NCBI GenBank assembly: GCA_963977005.1
Contig: CAXBMQ010000006.1
Span: forward strand, 1 to 64,000
Source of the DNA: CAXBCP01 sp963977005
GTDB lineage: Bacteria; Pseudomonadota; Alphaproteobacteria; MPNO01; UBA830
Reading direction: 5' to 3'
DNA length: 64,000 bases
The notes under the pieces: generated by a model
Database searches by the model: none
Seen by the model: only the letters and a program-made list of their open reading frames with translations
What the model was told of the DNA's origin: nothing
Shown: piece by piece, positions 25,997 to 34,040 of the stretch
Position numbering within the stretch: the stretch's first letter is position 1
Layout: each line of letters begins with the position of its first letter
Position numbers and translations under genes: made by a program

Positions 25997-27346
25997 CTAG
26001 GCGTACAACGCTGCCGGAATTACGTCTTTTCCAATCAGGCCGGCCGCCACCGTTTCATGGGTGTCCGGATCAATCAGGATGAAACTGCCGCCGGAACGGC
26101 TGTGGCGATAGGAGGTCACGGCGACCGGATCTTCCGGGGCGAGAACGGCGAGCGCGATATCGTTTTCCGCCGGCGGTCTGTCGGGCGACACCCGTTTCTG
26201 GTCTGTGGCATCGAGGAAGGCGCTGACGGTTTCGATCCGGGTCCGGACGGACCTGGTCTGCGTTTTCAACTCGTACACCCGGCCGGGAACCTGGGGCTCG
26301 ATACCGAACCAGAACAGCACGGTCTCGAGCGCGGCGCCGGCGCTGCGGGAAGCGGGTGCGGTGTCGCCGGCAGGGATAAATACGTCGCCGCGCGCGATAT
26401 CCAGATCCCGGTCGAGAACGACTGAAACCGACTGCCCCGCATCAGCGGAAGCGACGGGTTCGCCCAGCGCATAGAGGTGTTCGACGACGGCACGGCGTCC
26501 GCCCGGCGATACGGCAATTGTGTCGCCGACGGCAAGCGGGCCGCCCGCCAGGCGCCCGAGATATGCGCGCCGCGCCGCCTGGGCCGGGCGACTGACATAC
26601 CGGACCGGCAGCCGCATTTCATCCGCCGGCAGGGGGGTGGCGGCCTCGCCGGCAGCCGGCAGTCCGGCAAGCAGATCGAAAAGCGTTTCCCCCGAATACC
26701 AGGGCATGCTTTGGGATGCGGAGACCACGTTATCGCCGGCGAGGGCGGAGACCGGCATGATGTGGAGGTATGCCGGATCGAACGCCGCCGCCCGGCGTTG
26801 AATGCCGCCGGACAGGTCGGCAAAGCGGTCGCTGTCAAACCCGATACGGTCCATCTTGTTGACGGCGACGACGATATGGCTGACGCCCAGCAGCAGCGCG
26901 AGGGTCAGGTGCCGCCAGGTCTGCGGTGTCGGGCCGCGTTCCGCATCGACTAGCAGCACCATGGCGTCGGCGTCGCTGGCGGCCGTGACCATGTTGCGGG
27001 TGTATTGCTCGTGGCCCGGAACGTCGGCAAGGATCACGCGCCGCCCGTGAAGCGCGAAATAGCGATAGGCGACATCGATGGTGATGCCCTGCTCGCGCTC
27101 ATCGGTCAGCCCGTCCGTCAGGGCCGCGAAATCGGGACCGCCGTCGATCAGGGTCGAATGCGCTTCCAGCGCGGCAAGCTGATCGTCAAGCAGCAGCCCG
27201 GCGTCATACAGAAACCGTCCGGTCAGGGTGCTTTTGCCGTCATCGACGCTGCCGGCGATGACGATCCGGAGCGGCGCGGCGTCAAATTGTGTCGATGCCG
27301 CCGATAACGACGGTGCCGGGAGCGGGGTGACGTTCTCGATCTTCAT
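25997..27346 (-). CDS. cysN: sulfate adenylyltransferase subunit 1 (GTPase) CysN
   Basis: CysN uses GTP hydrolysis to drive ATP sulfurylase (with CysD), making adenylylsulfate from sulfate. Its 449 residues include the P-loop GSVDDGKSTLTGR (about 32-44), G3 DVPGHEQYTRNM and G4 NKMD, followed by two beta-barrel domains. There is no fused APS kinase (CysC) domain, which agrees with the APS-type reductase encoded upstream. It shares one base with the cysD stop (TGATG) and is the last gene of cysH-cysD-cysN. Confidence 0.94.
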   Translation of the reverse strand: MKIENVTPLPAPSLSAASTQFDAAPLRIVIAGSVDDGKSTLTGRFLYDAGLLLDDQLAALEAHSTLIDGGPDFAALTDGLTDEREQGITIDVAYRYFALHGRRVILADVPGHEQYTRNMVTAASDADAMVLLVDAERGPTPQTWRHLTLALLLGVSHIVVAVNKMDRIGFDSDRFADLSGGIQRRAAAFDPAYLHIMPVSALAGDNVVSASQSMPWYSGETLFDLLAGLPAAGEAATPLPADEMRLPVRYVSRPAQAARRAYLGRLAGGPLAVGDTIAVSPGGRRAVVEHLYALGEPVASADAGQSVSVVLDRDLDIARGDVFIPAGDTAPASRSAGAALETVLFWFGIEPQVPGRVYELKTQTRSVRTRIETVSAFLDATDQKRVSPDRPPAENDIALAVLAPEDPVAVTSYRHSRSGGSFILIDPDTHETVAAGLIGKDVIPAALYA

Positions 27347-28287
27347 CAGAAATATCCGCCCTTTTTGCGGGTCTCCATGGCGGCGACTTCGCGCGCGTCA
27401 TCGGCCCGCGTGGCACCGCGTTCGGATACCCGCGCGGAAAGCGTTTCGGCAACGATCTCCGCAACCGTGGCGGCGGCGGACGGCACGGGACAGGTGCAGG
27501 ACATGTCGCCGACGGTCCGGAACCGCACGGTCGCTTCTTCGACCGCCTCGTCCTCGGCGGGCTGCATGTGATCCGATACCGGGAACAACATGCCGTTGCG
27601 CCGGAACACGGCGCGCCGATGGGCAAAGTAAAGCGGCGGGAGTGTCAGGTTACGTTGCGCGATGTATCGCCAGATATCGATTTCCGTCCAGTTGCTGATC
27701 GGAAAGACGCGCATGTTCTCGCCGGGGAAAAGCTTTGCGTTGAACAGCCCCCAGGGTTCAGGGCGCTGGTTGCGCGGATCCCAGCGGCCAACAGTATTGC
27801 GATGGGAGAAAATACGCTCTTTCGCCCGGGCTTTTTCCTCGTCGCGCCGCGCGCCGCCGATACAGGCATCGATCTCGAGTTCCCGGATCGTCTCCAGCAG
27901 GGTGATTGCTTGCATGGCGTTGCGGCTTTCGCCCGGCACGCGTTCGCGGATCGTGCCGCTATCGATCGAGTCCTGTACCGATGCGACGATCAGCCGGTCG
28001 CCGCCTTCCGCCACGATGCGGTCGCGGAAGGCGATGACGTCGGGAAAGTTCTGCCCGGTATCGACATGGAGCAGCGCAAACGGGTTGGGGCCGGGCGCGA
28101 AGGCCCGGCGGGCAAGATCCAGCAGCACCGCCGAATCCTTGCCGCCGGAAAACAGCAGAACCGGGTTTTTGAATACGGCGGCGGCTTCGCGCAGGATATC
28201 GGTGGCTTCGTCGGTGAGCGCGCCAAGCAGCCGGCTTTCCGGCGCATGATCGCTGATCGGTTCGAGTGCCAGGACGTTGGAGGTCAT
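27346..28287 (-). CDS. cysD: sulfate adenylyltransferase subunit 2 CysD
   Basis: CysD is the catalytic subunit of heterodimeric ATP sulfurylase. In its 313 residues the PP-loop LLFSGGKDSAVLL lies near 46-58, and the family block ACIGGARRDEEKARAKER at about 141-158 is intact. The C-terminus ends TRKKGGYF as in other CysD proteins. The start is taken at 28287 (MTSNVLALEP); the frame upstream to 28356 would overlap cysH much further. The chosen start overlaps the cysH stop by 4 nt (ATGA). Confidence 0.94.
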   Translation of the reverse strand: MTSNVLALEPISDHAPESRLLGALTDEATDILREAAAVFKNPVLLFSGGKDSAVLLDLARRAFAPGPNPFALLHVDTGQNFPDVIAFRDRIVAEGGDRLIVASVQDSIDSGTIRERVPGESRNAMQAITLLETIRELEIDACIGGARRDEEKARAKERIFSHRNTVGRWDPRNQRPEPWGLFNAKLFPGENMRVFPISNWTEIDIWRYIAQRNLTLPPLYFAHRRAVFRRNGMLFPVSDHMQPAEDEAVEEATVRFRTVGDMSCTCPVPSAAATVAEIVAETLSARVSERGATRADDAREVAAMETRKKGGYF

Positions 28288-29030
28288 GTCGGTATATTTC
28301 CGGAAGTCGTTGCGGGGGGCGGCGCCGTATTGCCCGGCGTGGCGTGCAGGCCGCATTCCCTGGTGTCAGGATCTTCCCACCACCAGCGGCCCGCGCGTTC
28401 GTCTTCGCCCTGCGTAATCGCCCTTGTGCAGGGGGCGCAGCCGATGCTGGCAAACCCCCGGTCGTGAAGCGCGTTATAGGGCAGCTTTTCGCGCTCGATA
28501 TAGGCCCAGACCTCCTTGTGCGACCAGAACGCCAGGGGATTGAATTTCTGCAAACCGTTCCCGCCGTCCCACTCCGATGTGTCAAGTGCGGCCCGGGTGA
28601 CGGATTGCTGGCGGCGCTGTCCGGTGATCCACGCGCCTTTTCCCGTCAGGGCGCGCTTCAGGGGCTGGATTTTGCGGATATCGCAACATTGCCGTCGTAG
28701 TTCGATGCTGCGATAGAACGCGTTTGTCCCGTGATCGCCCGTGAATTCTTCAAGCGCCCCGGAGTCCGGTGAGAGGATACGGATGGGAACGGCAAACCGT
28801 TGCGATGCCTCGGCGATCAGCGCGTGCGTTTCGTCGTTGAGCCGCCCGGTATCGAGTGTGAAGACCTCGATATCCAGATCGCCCGTTGCGATCATCTCCA
28901 GCAGGATCATGTCCTCGGCGGAAAAGCTGCTGGCAAAGGCGACAGGCGAAAACTGCGCCACGGCCAGGTCAAGCAGGGCGCGTGTTCCGGCAATCTTCTC
29001 GTCGAAGGGCGGGGCGATGGAATCCGGCAT
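28284..29030 (-). CDS. cysH: assimilatory adenylylsulfate (APS) reductase CysH
   Basis: CysH reduces activated sulfate to sulfite with thioredoxin or glutaredoxin. The protein has 248 residues with Cys115-Cys116 and Cys198-x2-Cys201. These two pairs bind the 4Fe-4S cluster in APS-type reductases and are missing in PAPS-type enzymes. The catalytic Cys226 is in the C-terminal ECGLH motif. So the pathway here should use APS directly. The start is at 29030; the preceding 13 in-frame codons lack conservation. First gene of the cys operon, behind an A/T-rich promoter region. Confidence 0.93.
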   Translation of the reverse strand: MPDSIAPPFDEKIAGTRALLDLAVAQFSPVAFASSFSAEDMILLEMIATGDLDIEVFTLDTGRLNDETHALIAEASQRFAVPIRILSPDSGALEEFTGDHGTNAFYRSIELRRQCCDIRKIQPLKRALTGKGAWITGQRRQQSVTRAALDTSEWDGGNGLQKFNPLAFWSHKEVWAYIEREKLPYNALHDRGFASIGCAPCTRAITQGEDERAGRWWWEDPDTRECGLHATPGNTAPPPATTSGNIPT

Positions 29031-29122
29031 GACATTCTTTCTCCGTGGACCGCAGGCCGGCGAGCCCAACCGGTCCGCCGAAACAGTGATCTATGCTGCG
29101 AGAGAGTGCCGGTCAAGAATTA

Positions 29123-29141
29123 ATTAGAATATTTTTCTAAT
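29123..29141. promoter_or_regulatory. inverted repeat in the cysHDN promoter region
   Basis: ATTAGAA and TTCTAAT form a perfect 7-bp inverted repeat with a 5-nt spacer, about 93 nt upstream of cysH. The surrounding 29104-29215 is strikingly A/T-rich for this genome and probably holds the operon promoter. The binding protein is unknown; a sulfur-responsive regulator is an inference from position. Confidence 0.4.
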
Positions 29142-29221
29142 ATTTTTGTTAATAATCTGATTGTTGGGAAAATATTTTCTATCTGACGTCAAAATTAGTA
29201 TAAATGACTTTCTTGTGGACT

Positions 29222-30841
29222 CTAACCCCGCAGTGCGATCAGCTGGTCGCGATAGCCGGACGGATCGACACTGACATCGACCAGTGTCGGTCCGTCGGTT
29301 TCGAAGGCTTCGGCCAGCGCGAATTCAAGCGGGTCGAGAGCCGCCACGGTCCAGGACGCACATCCCATACCGCGTGCGGCGGTTGCGAAATCGGCTCGCG
29401 GGTACCGTACGCCGAGCGGCGGACGTTGCTGGCGCTGTTGCTTGATATCGATCAGCGAGAGGGCGGCGTCGTTCAGGACCACGACCGTCAGCGCGGCATT
29501 GAGCCGGACGGCAGTGGACAGTTCCGCGAGGCACATCATCATGCCGCCATCGCCGGTGATCGCGACTGTGTGCCGGTCCGGCTGTTCCAGCCAGCTTGCC
29601 AGCGCCGCGGGGACGGCAAACCCCATGGTCGACAGCCCGTTCGATTTCATAACGTCATGGGGCAGGCGCGCCGGCCAGCGCGCCATTGCCGAAAACATGT
29701 GGGCACCGGCATCCACGGCGAGCCGCGCGCCGGATGGGGCCGCCGCCGCGACGGCGTCGATGACAGTGTCCGGCGAACGTCCGTCGCCGCCGGTATTCGC
29801 CAGCGCATCGATAATGCGCCGCCTCGACTCGGCGATTTCACCGTCCGGCCAGTCGGACCCGGCGGCGATGCCGGTCAGAGATCCCGCGCTGTCCGCGATG
29901 GGGCCGGCGATTTCGGCGGCCGGGGTAAACGGCCAGGCGAGACCGGGCGTTTCAGACAGGACGACGACCGGCACGTCGTGCGGCCATGTCCCGGGGATCA
30001 TCTCGACGGGGTCGACGCCGCAGAACACGATCAGGTCGGCTCTTCGCAGAACGGCATGGTCGAGTTTCGCGTTGGTGAACAGCCCGACGAAATGCGGGCC
30101 GTCCTCGGAAACGACACCCTTGGCCTTGTAGGTTGTCATGGCCGGCCCGCCCAGCGCGACGCAAAGTCGGTTCGCGGCTGTCGCCCGGTGTCCGGTCCGG
30201 CACTGATGCCCGACAACAAGAACCGGTCTTCGGGCGGCAGCGACCAGGTCGGCCGCCGCGGTCAGCGCAGCGTCGTCGGGAATCCGGGGTGCGGCCGGCG
30301 TTGCGGGCGGCGCCGGTTCCGTGGGGGCTGCGGCATCCTTCGCCGACAGGTCGAAATGGACGGGCCCCGGCGGTTCCGCGGCGGCGAGGTCGAAAAGGCG
30401 TTCGAAGTCCGCGGCGCCCGTCGCCGGCGTCAACCGGCACTGTGCCTTGGAGATCGGGGCGAACAGGGCCTGCTGGTCGAATATCTGGTGCGGCGGCGCG
30501 ACCGCGGTTTCGTCGTGGGCATCGGTAATCACGACGATCGGCCCCCGTTCGAGCGATGCATAGGCGATGCCGTTGACGACGCTGGCGGCACCCGGGCCAA
30601 TCCCGGTGAGAACGACCCCCGGAATGCCGGTCAGTTCGCCCGTCACTGCCGCCATGATCGCGGCGGCGGTCTCGGTCCGGCACAGGACAAACTCAATATC
30701 CTCGCGTGCGGCGGCATCTATCAGGTCCAGGCTGGACCCGCCACCGGGTATCCCGAAGATGCGCTTTACGCCATGCGACGAGAGCGTGGCGGCGATGGCG
30801 GTTGCGAGTGTCGGTGCGTCGCTTGTTGGTGATGCGCTCAA
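29222..30841 (-). CDS. thiamine-diphosphate-dependent enzyme (acetolactate synthase-like)
   Basis: The 539-residue protein has the three-domain layout of ThDP decarboxylases and synthases. The PYR domain has IFGIPGGGSSLDLIDAA and catalytic Glu in CRTETAAAIMA near 57. A central Rossmann-like domain contains RRPVLVVGHQCR near 205. The PP domain has the ThDP/Mg motif GDGGMMMCLAEL...NDAALSLIDIKQ near 430-460. It is not typical IlvB and no small regulatory subunit is nearby. Candidates include benzoylformate or sulfopyruvate decarboxylase-like activities. It lies 191 nt upstream of cysH on the same strand. Confidence 0.85.
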   Translation of the reverse strand: MSASPTSDAPTLATAIAATLSSHGVKRIFGIPGGGSSLDLIDAAAREDIEFVLCRTETAAAIMAAVTGELTGIPGVVLTGIGPGAASVVNGIAYASLERGPIVVITDAHDETAVAPPHQIFDQQALFAPISKAQCRLTPATGAADFERLFDLAAAEPPGPVHFDLSAKDAAAPTEPAPPATPAAPRIPDDAALTAAADLVAAARRPVLVVGHQCRTGHRATAANRLCVALGGPAMTTYKAKGVVSEDGPHFVGLFTNAKLDHAVLRRADLIVFCGVDPVEMIPGTWPHDVPVVVLSETPGLAWPFTPAAEIAGPIADSAGSLTGIAAGSDWPDGEIAESRRRIIDALANTGGDGRSPDTVIDAVAAAAPSGARLAVDAGAHMFSAMARWPARLPHDVMKSNGLSTMGFAVPAALASWLEQPDRHTVAITGDGGMMMCLAELSTAVRLNAALTVVVLNDAALSLIDIKQQRQQRPPLGVRYPRADFATAARGMGCASWTVAALDPLEFALAEAFETDGPTLVDVSVDPSGYRDQLIALRG

Positions 30842-31028
30842 TTGACTGCCTGAAAGTATGGATACAATGACGGCGATACTCTTTCGCGCCGCCTGCCGCT
30901 TGTCAAAGGGCGGGATTTGCGCCGACAGGGACAGGGACTCCCCGGTTTCGGCGATTTGACCCCAGAAACGCCCGGAAACCCGAAATTACGGCACCTTCAG
31001 GCGATATTTCGCAGTATTGGGCTGGTCT

Positions 31029-31064
31029 GCGGTGATTTAAACCGCAACAATCCCGTCAACGGGA
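31029..31064. promoter_or_regulatory. two adjacent dyads upstream of the Rieske/TRAP operon
   Basis: GCGGT-GATTTAA-ACCGC at 31029-31045 is followed by TCCCGT-CA-ACGGGA at 31051-31064. Both are perfect short inverted repeats, 58-93 nt before the Rieske alpha start. They could be operators for an unlinked regulator; no regulator gene adjoins this operon. Confidence 0.3.
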
Positions 31065-31121
31065 TACTCCCGCGGGGGAATCCCGACACAAAAATCCGCC
31101 GTTACTGACCGGGAGAGAGAG

Positions 31122-32444
31122 ATGAGCTGGACCACCGAACAGATCGCCGCAATGGTCGAACCGGACCGCGCGCACCGCAAAGCCTATACCGATCCCGAGA
31201 TTTTCGATCTCGAAATGGAACGGATATTCGAAAACACATGGATCTATATCGGCCATGAAAGCCAGGTAAAAGAGCCGGGCGATTACTACCTCGCCCAGGT
31301 CGGCCGCCAGCCGATGGTGATGGTCAAGGACAGGAACGGGGACGTGCAGGTCCTGTACAACCGCTGCCCCCATCGCGGTGCGCAGCTCTGCACCGCGCGC
31401 AAGGGCAACACGGGCAACAATTTTTACTGTTCCTATCATGCGTGGACCTTCCATCTCGATGGCAAGCTTGAAAGCATGCCGGCGAAACAGGGCTATGACG
31501 GCACGAATCTCGATTTCGACGATCCGGAATTCCACATGGCGCGTCCCGCGCGGTCCGACAATTACCGCGGGTTCTGGTTTGCCAAACTGTCGGAGGGCGG
31601 CCCCGACCTGCGGACGCATCTCGGCGAATCCGCGGCGGCATTCGATCAGCTGATCGACCGCGCCCCCGGCAAGGAAACCGAGGTTGTCGGAAGCTGCTTC
31701 CGGATGGTCCAGCAGTCGAACTGGAAGATATTTCTGGAAAACCAGCTCGATGCGTCGCATCCCGGCGTGACCCATGAATCCACCGGCAGGGCCGCGCAGA
31801 AGATCGATGCGAAACTGCGCGAGGACGGCAAGGAAGTGCCGCTGGAACTGAGCTTCCTGACCGCGTTTGCCGATCTCGGGCATGATGGCTGGACCAAGTT
31901 CGGCACCGTCGGTTTCCCCAACGGTCACAGCAGTCTCCAGGGATATATGGGCCTGCGTCCAGACGATCCGGCGACAAACGAATATGTGCGGCGCATGTAC
32001 GACGCCTATGGCGAGGAGAAGGCCGAGGAAATTCTCGCCGTCGATATCCACCACATGCTGGTTTACCCGTGCAATTCGGTTCAGCCGCCGCTGCAGCAGC
32101 TGCGCACGATCCGCCCGCTCGGGCCCGACAAGACGCTGACCGAAATCTGGCACTTCCGGCTCAAGGACGCGCCGGAAGAAATCTACCGCCGGTCGCTTGC
32201 CTATTACTATCTGGTCAATTCGCCGTCGACGCTGATCAACGCGGACGATCTGTTCAACTGGTGGAAATGCCAGCACGGGCTTGAATCCTCCGCGCGCGAA
32301 TGGGTGAGCTTCCACCGCAATGCGGGTCAGGACATCGTCGAAGGCGACAAGACCTATTCCGCTCCGGATACCATGAGCGAAATGCCGCTCCGGCACATGA
32401 TGCATGCATGGCGGGACTACATGACCGCCGGGAAGGAGGCCTGA
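31122..32444 (+). CDS. Rieske non-heme iron aromatic ring-hydroxylating oxygenase, alpha subunit
   Basis: This catalytic subunit uses electrons from a ferredoxin/reductase to add O2 to an aromatic substrate. In its 440 residues the Rieske site is CPHRGAQLC...CSYH near 87-107 (C-x-H, then C-x2-H). The mononuclear iron ligands follow in DASHPGVTH near 208-216 (D-x2-H-x4-H). GGGAGAGAGAG precedes the ATG. The beta subunit starts 2 nt after its stop, then a TAXI-TRAP system follows, so uptake and hydroxylation of one substrate are probably co-expressed. No reductase component is in the operon. Substrate unknown. Confidence 0.92.
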   Translation: MSWTTEQIAAMVEPDRAHRKAYTDPEIFDLEMERIFENTWIYIGHESQVKEPGDYYLAQVGRQPMVMVKDRNGDVQVLYNRCPHRGAQLCTARKGNTGNNFYCSYHAWTFHLDGKLESMPAKQGYDGTNLDFDDPEFHMARPARSDNYRGFWFAKLSEGGPDLRTHLGESAAAFDQLIDRAPGKETEVVGSCFRMVQQSNWKIFLENQLDASHPGVTHESTGRAAQKIDAKLREDGKEVPLELSFLTAFADLGHDGWTKFGTVGFPNGHSSLQGYMGLRPDDPATNEYVRRMYDAYGEEKAEEILAVDIHHMLVYPCNSVQPPLQQLRTIRPLGPDKTLTEIWHFRLKDAPEEIYRRSLAYYYLVNSPSTLINADDLFNWWKCQHGLESSAREWVSFHRNAGQDIVEGDKTYSAPDTMSEMPLRHMMHAWRDYMTAGKEA

Positions 32445-32446
32445 TC

Positions 32447-32983
32447 ATGGGGAAGGCTACCGAAATACTGGCCGCCGGAAATGCGCAGGCCGTGGCCGAT
32501 GTCAGCACCGAGACCCAGCTCGCCGTCGAACGGTTCCTGTACCGCCAGGCCGAGATCCTCGACGAGAAACAGTGGGACGACTGGCTGGCCCTGTTTGGCG
32601 ACGACGGCATCTACTGGATGCCGTCGGAAGAGGACCAGGTCGAAGGCGACGGCGAACCCAACGTGTTCTGGGAAGACACCTATCTGATGCAGATGCGGAT
32701 CGCCCGGAACACGCATCCCCGTGCCCACAGCCAGGCACCGCATAACCGGCTGTGCCACGTGGTTTCCAACGTCATCATCGAAAGCGAAGACGAGAACGGC
32801 GATATCGTCGTCCGGTCGCGGTTTCATTGCGCCGAGTATTTCCGCTACGAGGTCCGGAACTTCACGGGTAAATATCGCCATCTGCTGAAGAAAACCGGGG
32901 ACGGGTATCAGATAGCGCTGCAGCGGGCCGACCTGGTCAATCGCGAAGGTCCGTACGACTATGTCATCCAGTGGTGGTTATAG
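32447..32983 (+). CDS. ring-hydroxylating dioxygenase beta subunit
   Basis: The small structural subunit of the alpha3-beta3 oxygenase has 178 residues and the NTF2/SnoaL-like cone fold: AVERFLYRQAEILDEKQWDDWLALFGDDGIYWMP at the N-terminus, and HPRAHSQAPHNRLCHVVSNV in the middle. GGAAGGAG stands 8 nt upstream of the ATG. It starts 2 nt after the alpha stop. The beta subunit carries no metal but stabilises the alpha trimer. Confidence 0.92.
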   Translation: MGKATEILAAGNAQAVADVSTETQLAVERFLYRQAEILDEKQWDDWLALFGDDGIYWMPSEEDQVEGDGEPNVFWEDTYLMQMRIARNTHPRAHSQAPHNRLCHVVSNVIIESEDENGDIVVRSRFHCAEYFRYEVRNFTGKYRHLLKKTGDGYQIALQRADLVNREGPYDYVIQWWL

Positions 32984-33062
32984 GCGTCGGTCGGTTGCTT
33001 TCGGTTCGCGGGAATGCAAGCCTGACGACACGGGAAGTTCACGTCGGTTCAACAGGGAGACC

Positions 33063-34028
33063 ATGGTTATGACTTATCTCAGAAAGACGATTGCCGTTGC
33101 GGCACTTGCCGGTGCAACGGCCTTTTCCGGTGCGGCAATCGCGCAGACGGTCAGCATCGGCACGCTGCCGCAGGGATCGCTCGCTTACGGAATCGCCTCG
33201 GCTGCGGCCAAGGTTATTTCCGACAAGGCGGGGCTCACCACCCGCGCCGTCGGTTTCGGCGGATCGAACATCTTTATCCCGCAGGTCAATCAGGGCCGGC
33301 TCGAGATGTCGACCGCGAACGCCGTCGAGGCCCATTTCGCCAAGGACGGCACGGGCACGTTCGAGGGTCGCAAGAACCCCAACCTGCGCGCGCTCGCCCG
33401 CCTGTTCGCCTTCCAGACCAGCTACATGGTCAAGAAGGAGTCGCCGTTCCAGAAGATCACCGACTTCAAGGGCAAGGATTTTCCGTCCGGCTTTACCAGC
33501 CAGAAAATCGTCGAGGTTCTCGTCCGCGCGACTTTCGCCATGGAAGGCATGTCCTGGAAAGACGTCAAAGGGGTGCCGGTGCCGAATTTCGTGCGCGGCA
33601 CGGATGAACTGGTTTCGGGCAAGGTCGTCGCTTCTTTCCTCGCCCCCGGATCGGCGATCGTCCGCAAGGCGAATGCGGCGGTGAAGGTGCGGTTCCTGTC
33701 GCTCGACGGGACGCCGGAGAAACTCGCCAAGATGCGCACTATTGCGCCGGGCGCATTCTTTACGACGGTGAATCCGTCCAAGAGAATGCCGTATATCGAA
33801 AAGCCGACCACCATGGTCGGGTTCGATTATCTTCTGCTTGCCGGCACGCATGTCAGCGACGAGATCGCCTATAAATCGGCGAAGGCATTGCATGAGAGCA
33901 AAAAGGAACTGATCGCCGGTCACGGCGTCTTCCGCCGCTTCCAGCCGAAGCAGATGGCAAAACCCGGCGTCGGCGTCGATTACCATCCCGGTGCGATGAA
34001 ATTCTACAAGGAAGCCGGCATTCTCTAG
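33063..34028 (+). CDS. TAXI-family TRAP transporter solute-binding protein
   Basis: This periplasmic receptor of a TAXI-type TRAP transporter has 321 residues. A signal peptide of about 25 residues ends GAAIAQ; the mature protein begins TVSIGTLPQGSLAYGIASA, the TAXI hallmark. ATG 33063 has GGGAG 5 nt upstream; ATG 33069 is a possible alternative. It lies 79 nt after the Rieske beta gene and 12 nt before the fused permease. The substrate is presumably the carboxylate or aromatic oxidised by the upstream oxygenase (inference from operon). Confidence 0.9.
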   Translation: MVMTYLRKTIAVAALAGATAFSGAAIAQTVSIGTLPQGSLAYGIASAAAKVISDKAGLTTRAVGFGGSNIFIPQVNQGRLEMSTANAVEAHFAKDGTGTFEGRKNPNLRALARLFAFQTSYMVKKESPFQKITDFKGKDFPSGFTSQKIVEVLVRATFAMEGMSWKDVKGVPVPNFVRGTDELVSGKVVASFLAPGSAIVRKANAAVKVRFLSLDGTPEKLAKMRTIAPGAFFTTVNPSKRMPYIEKPTTMVGFDYLLLAGTHVSDEIAYKSAKALHESKKELIAGHGVFRRFQPKQMAKPGVGVDYHPGAMKFYKEAGIL

Positions 34029-34040
34029 GCCTCCGCCCTG

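Noticed and set aside
29204..30832. 542-codon plus-strand open frame opposite the ThDP enzyme
   Set aside because: The product is Gly/Arg-rich and featureless, and the opposite strand has all ThDP enzyme motifs.
31056..32405. 449-codon minus-strand frame opposite the Rieske alpha gene
   Set aside because: Antisense shadow; the plus strand has intact Rieske and iron motifs and a good RBS.
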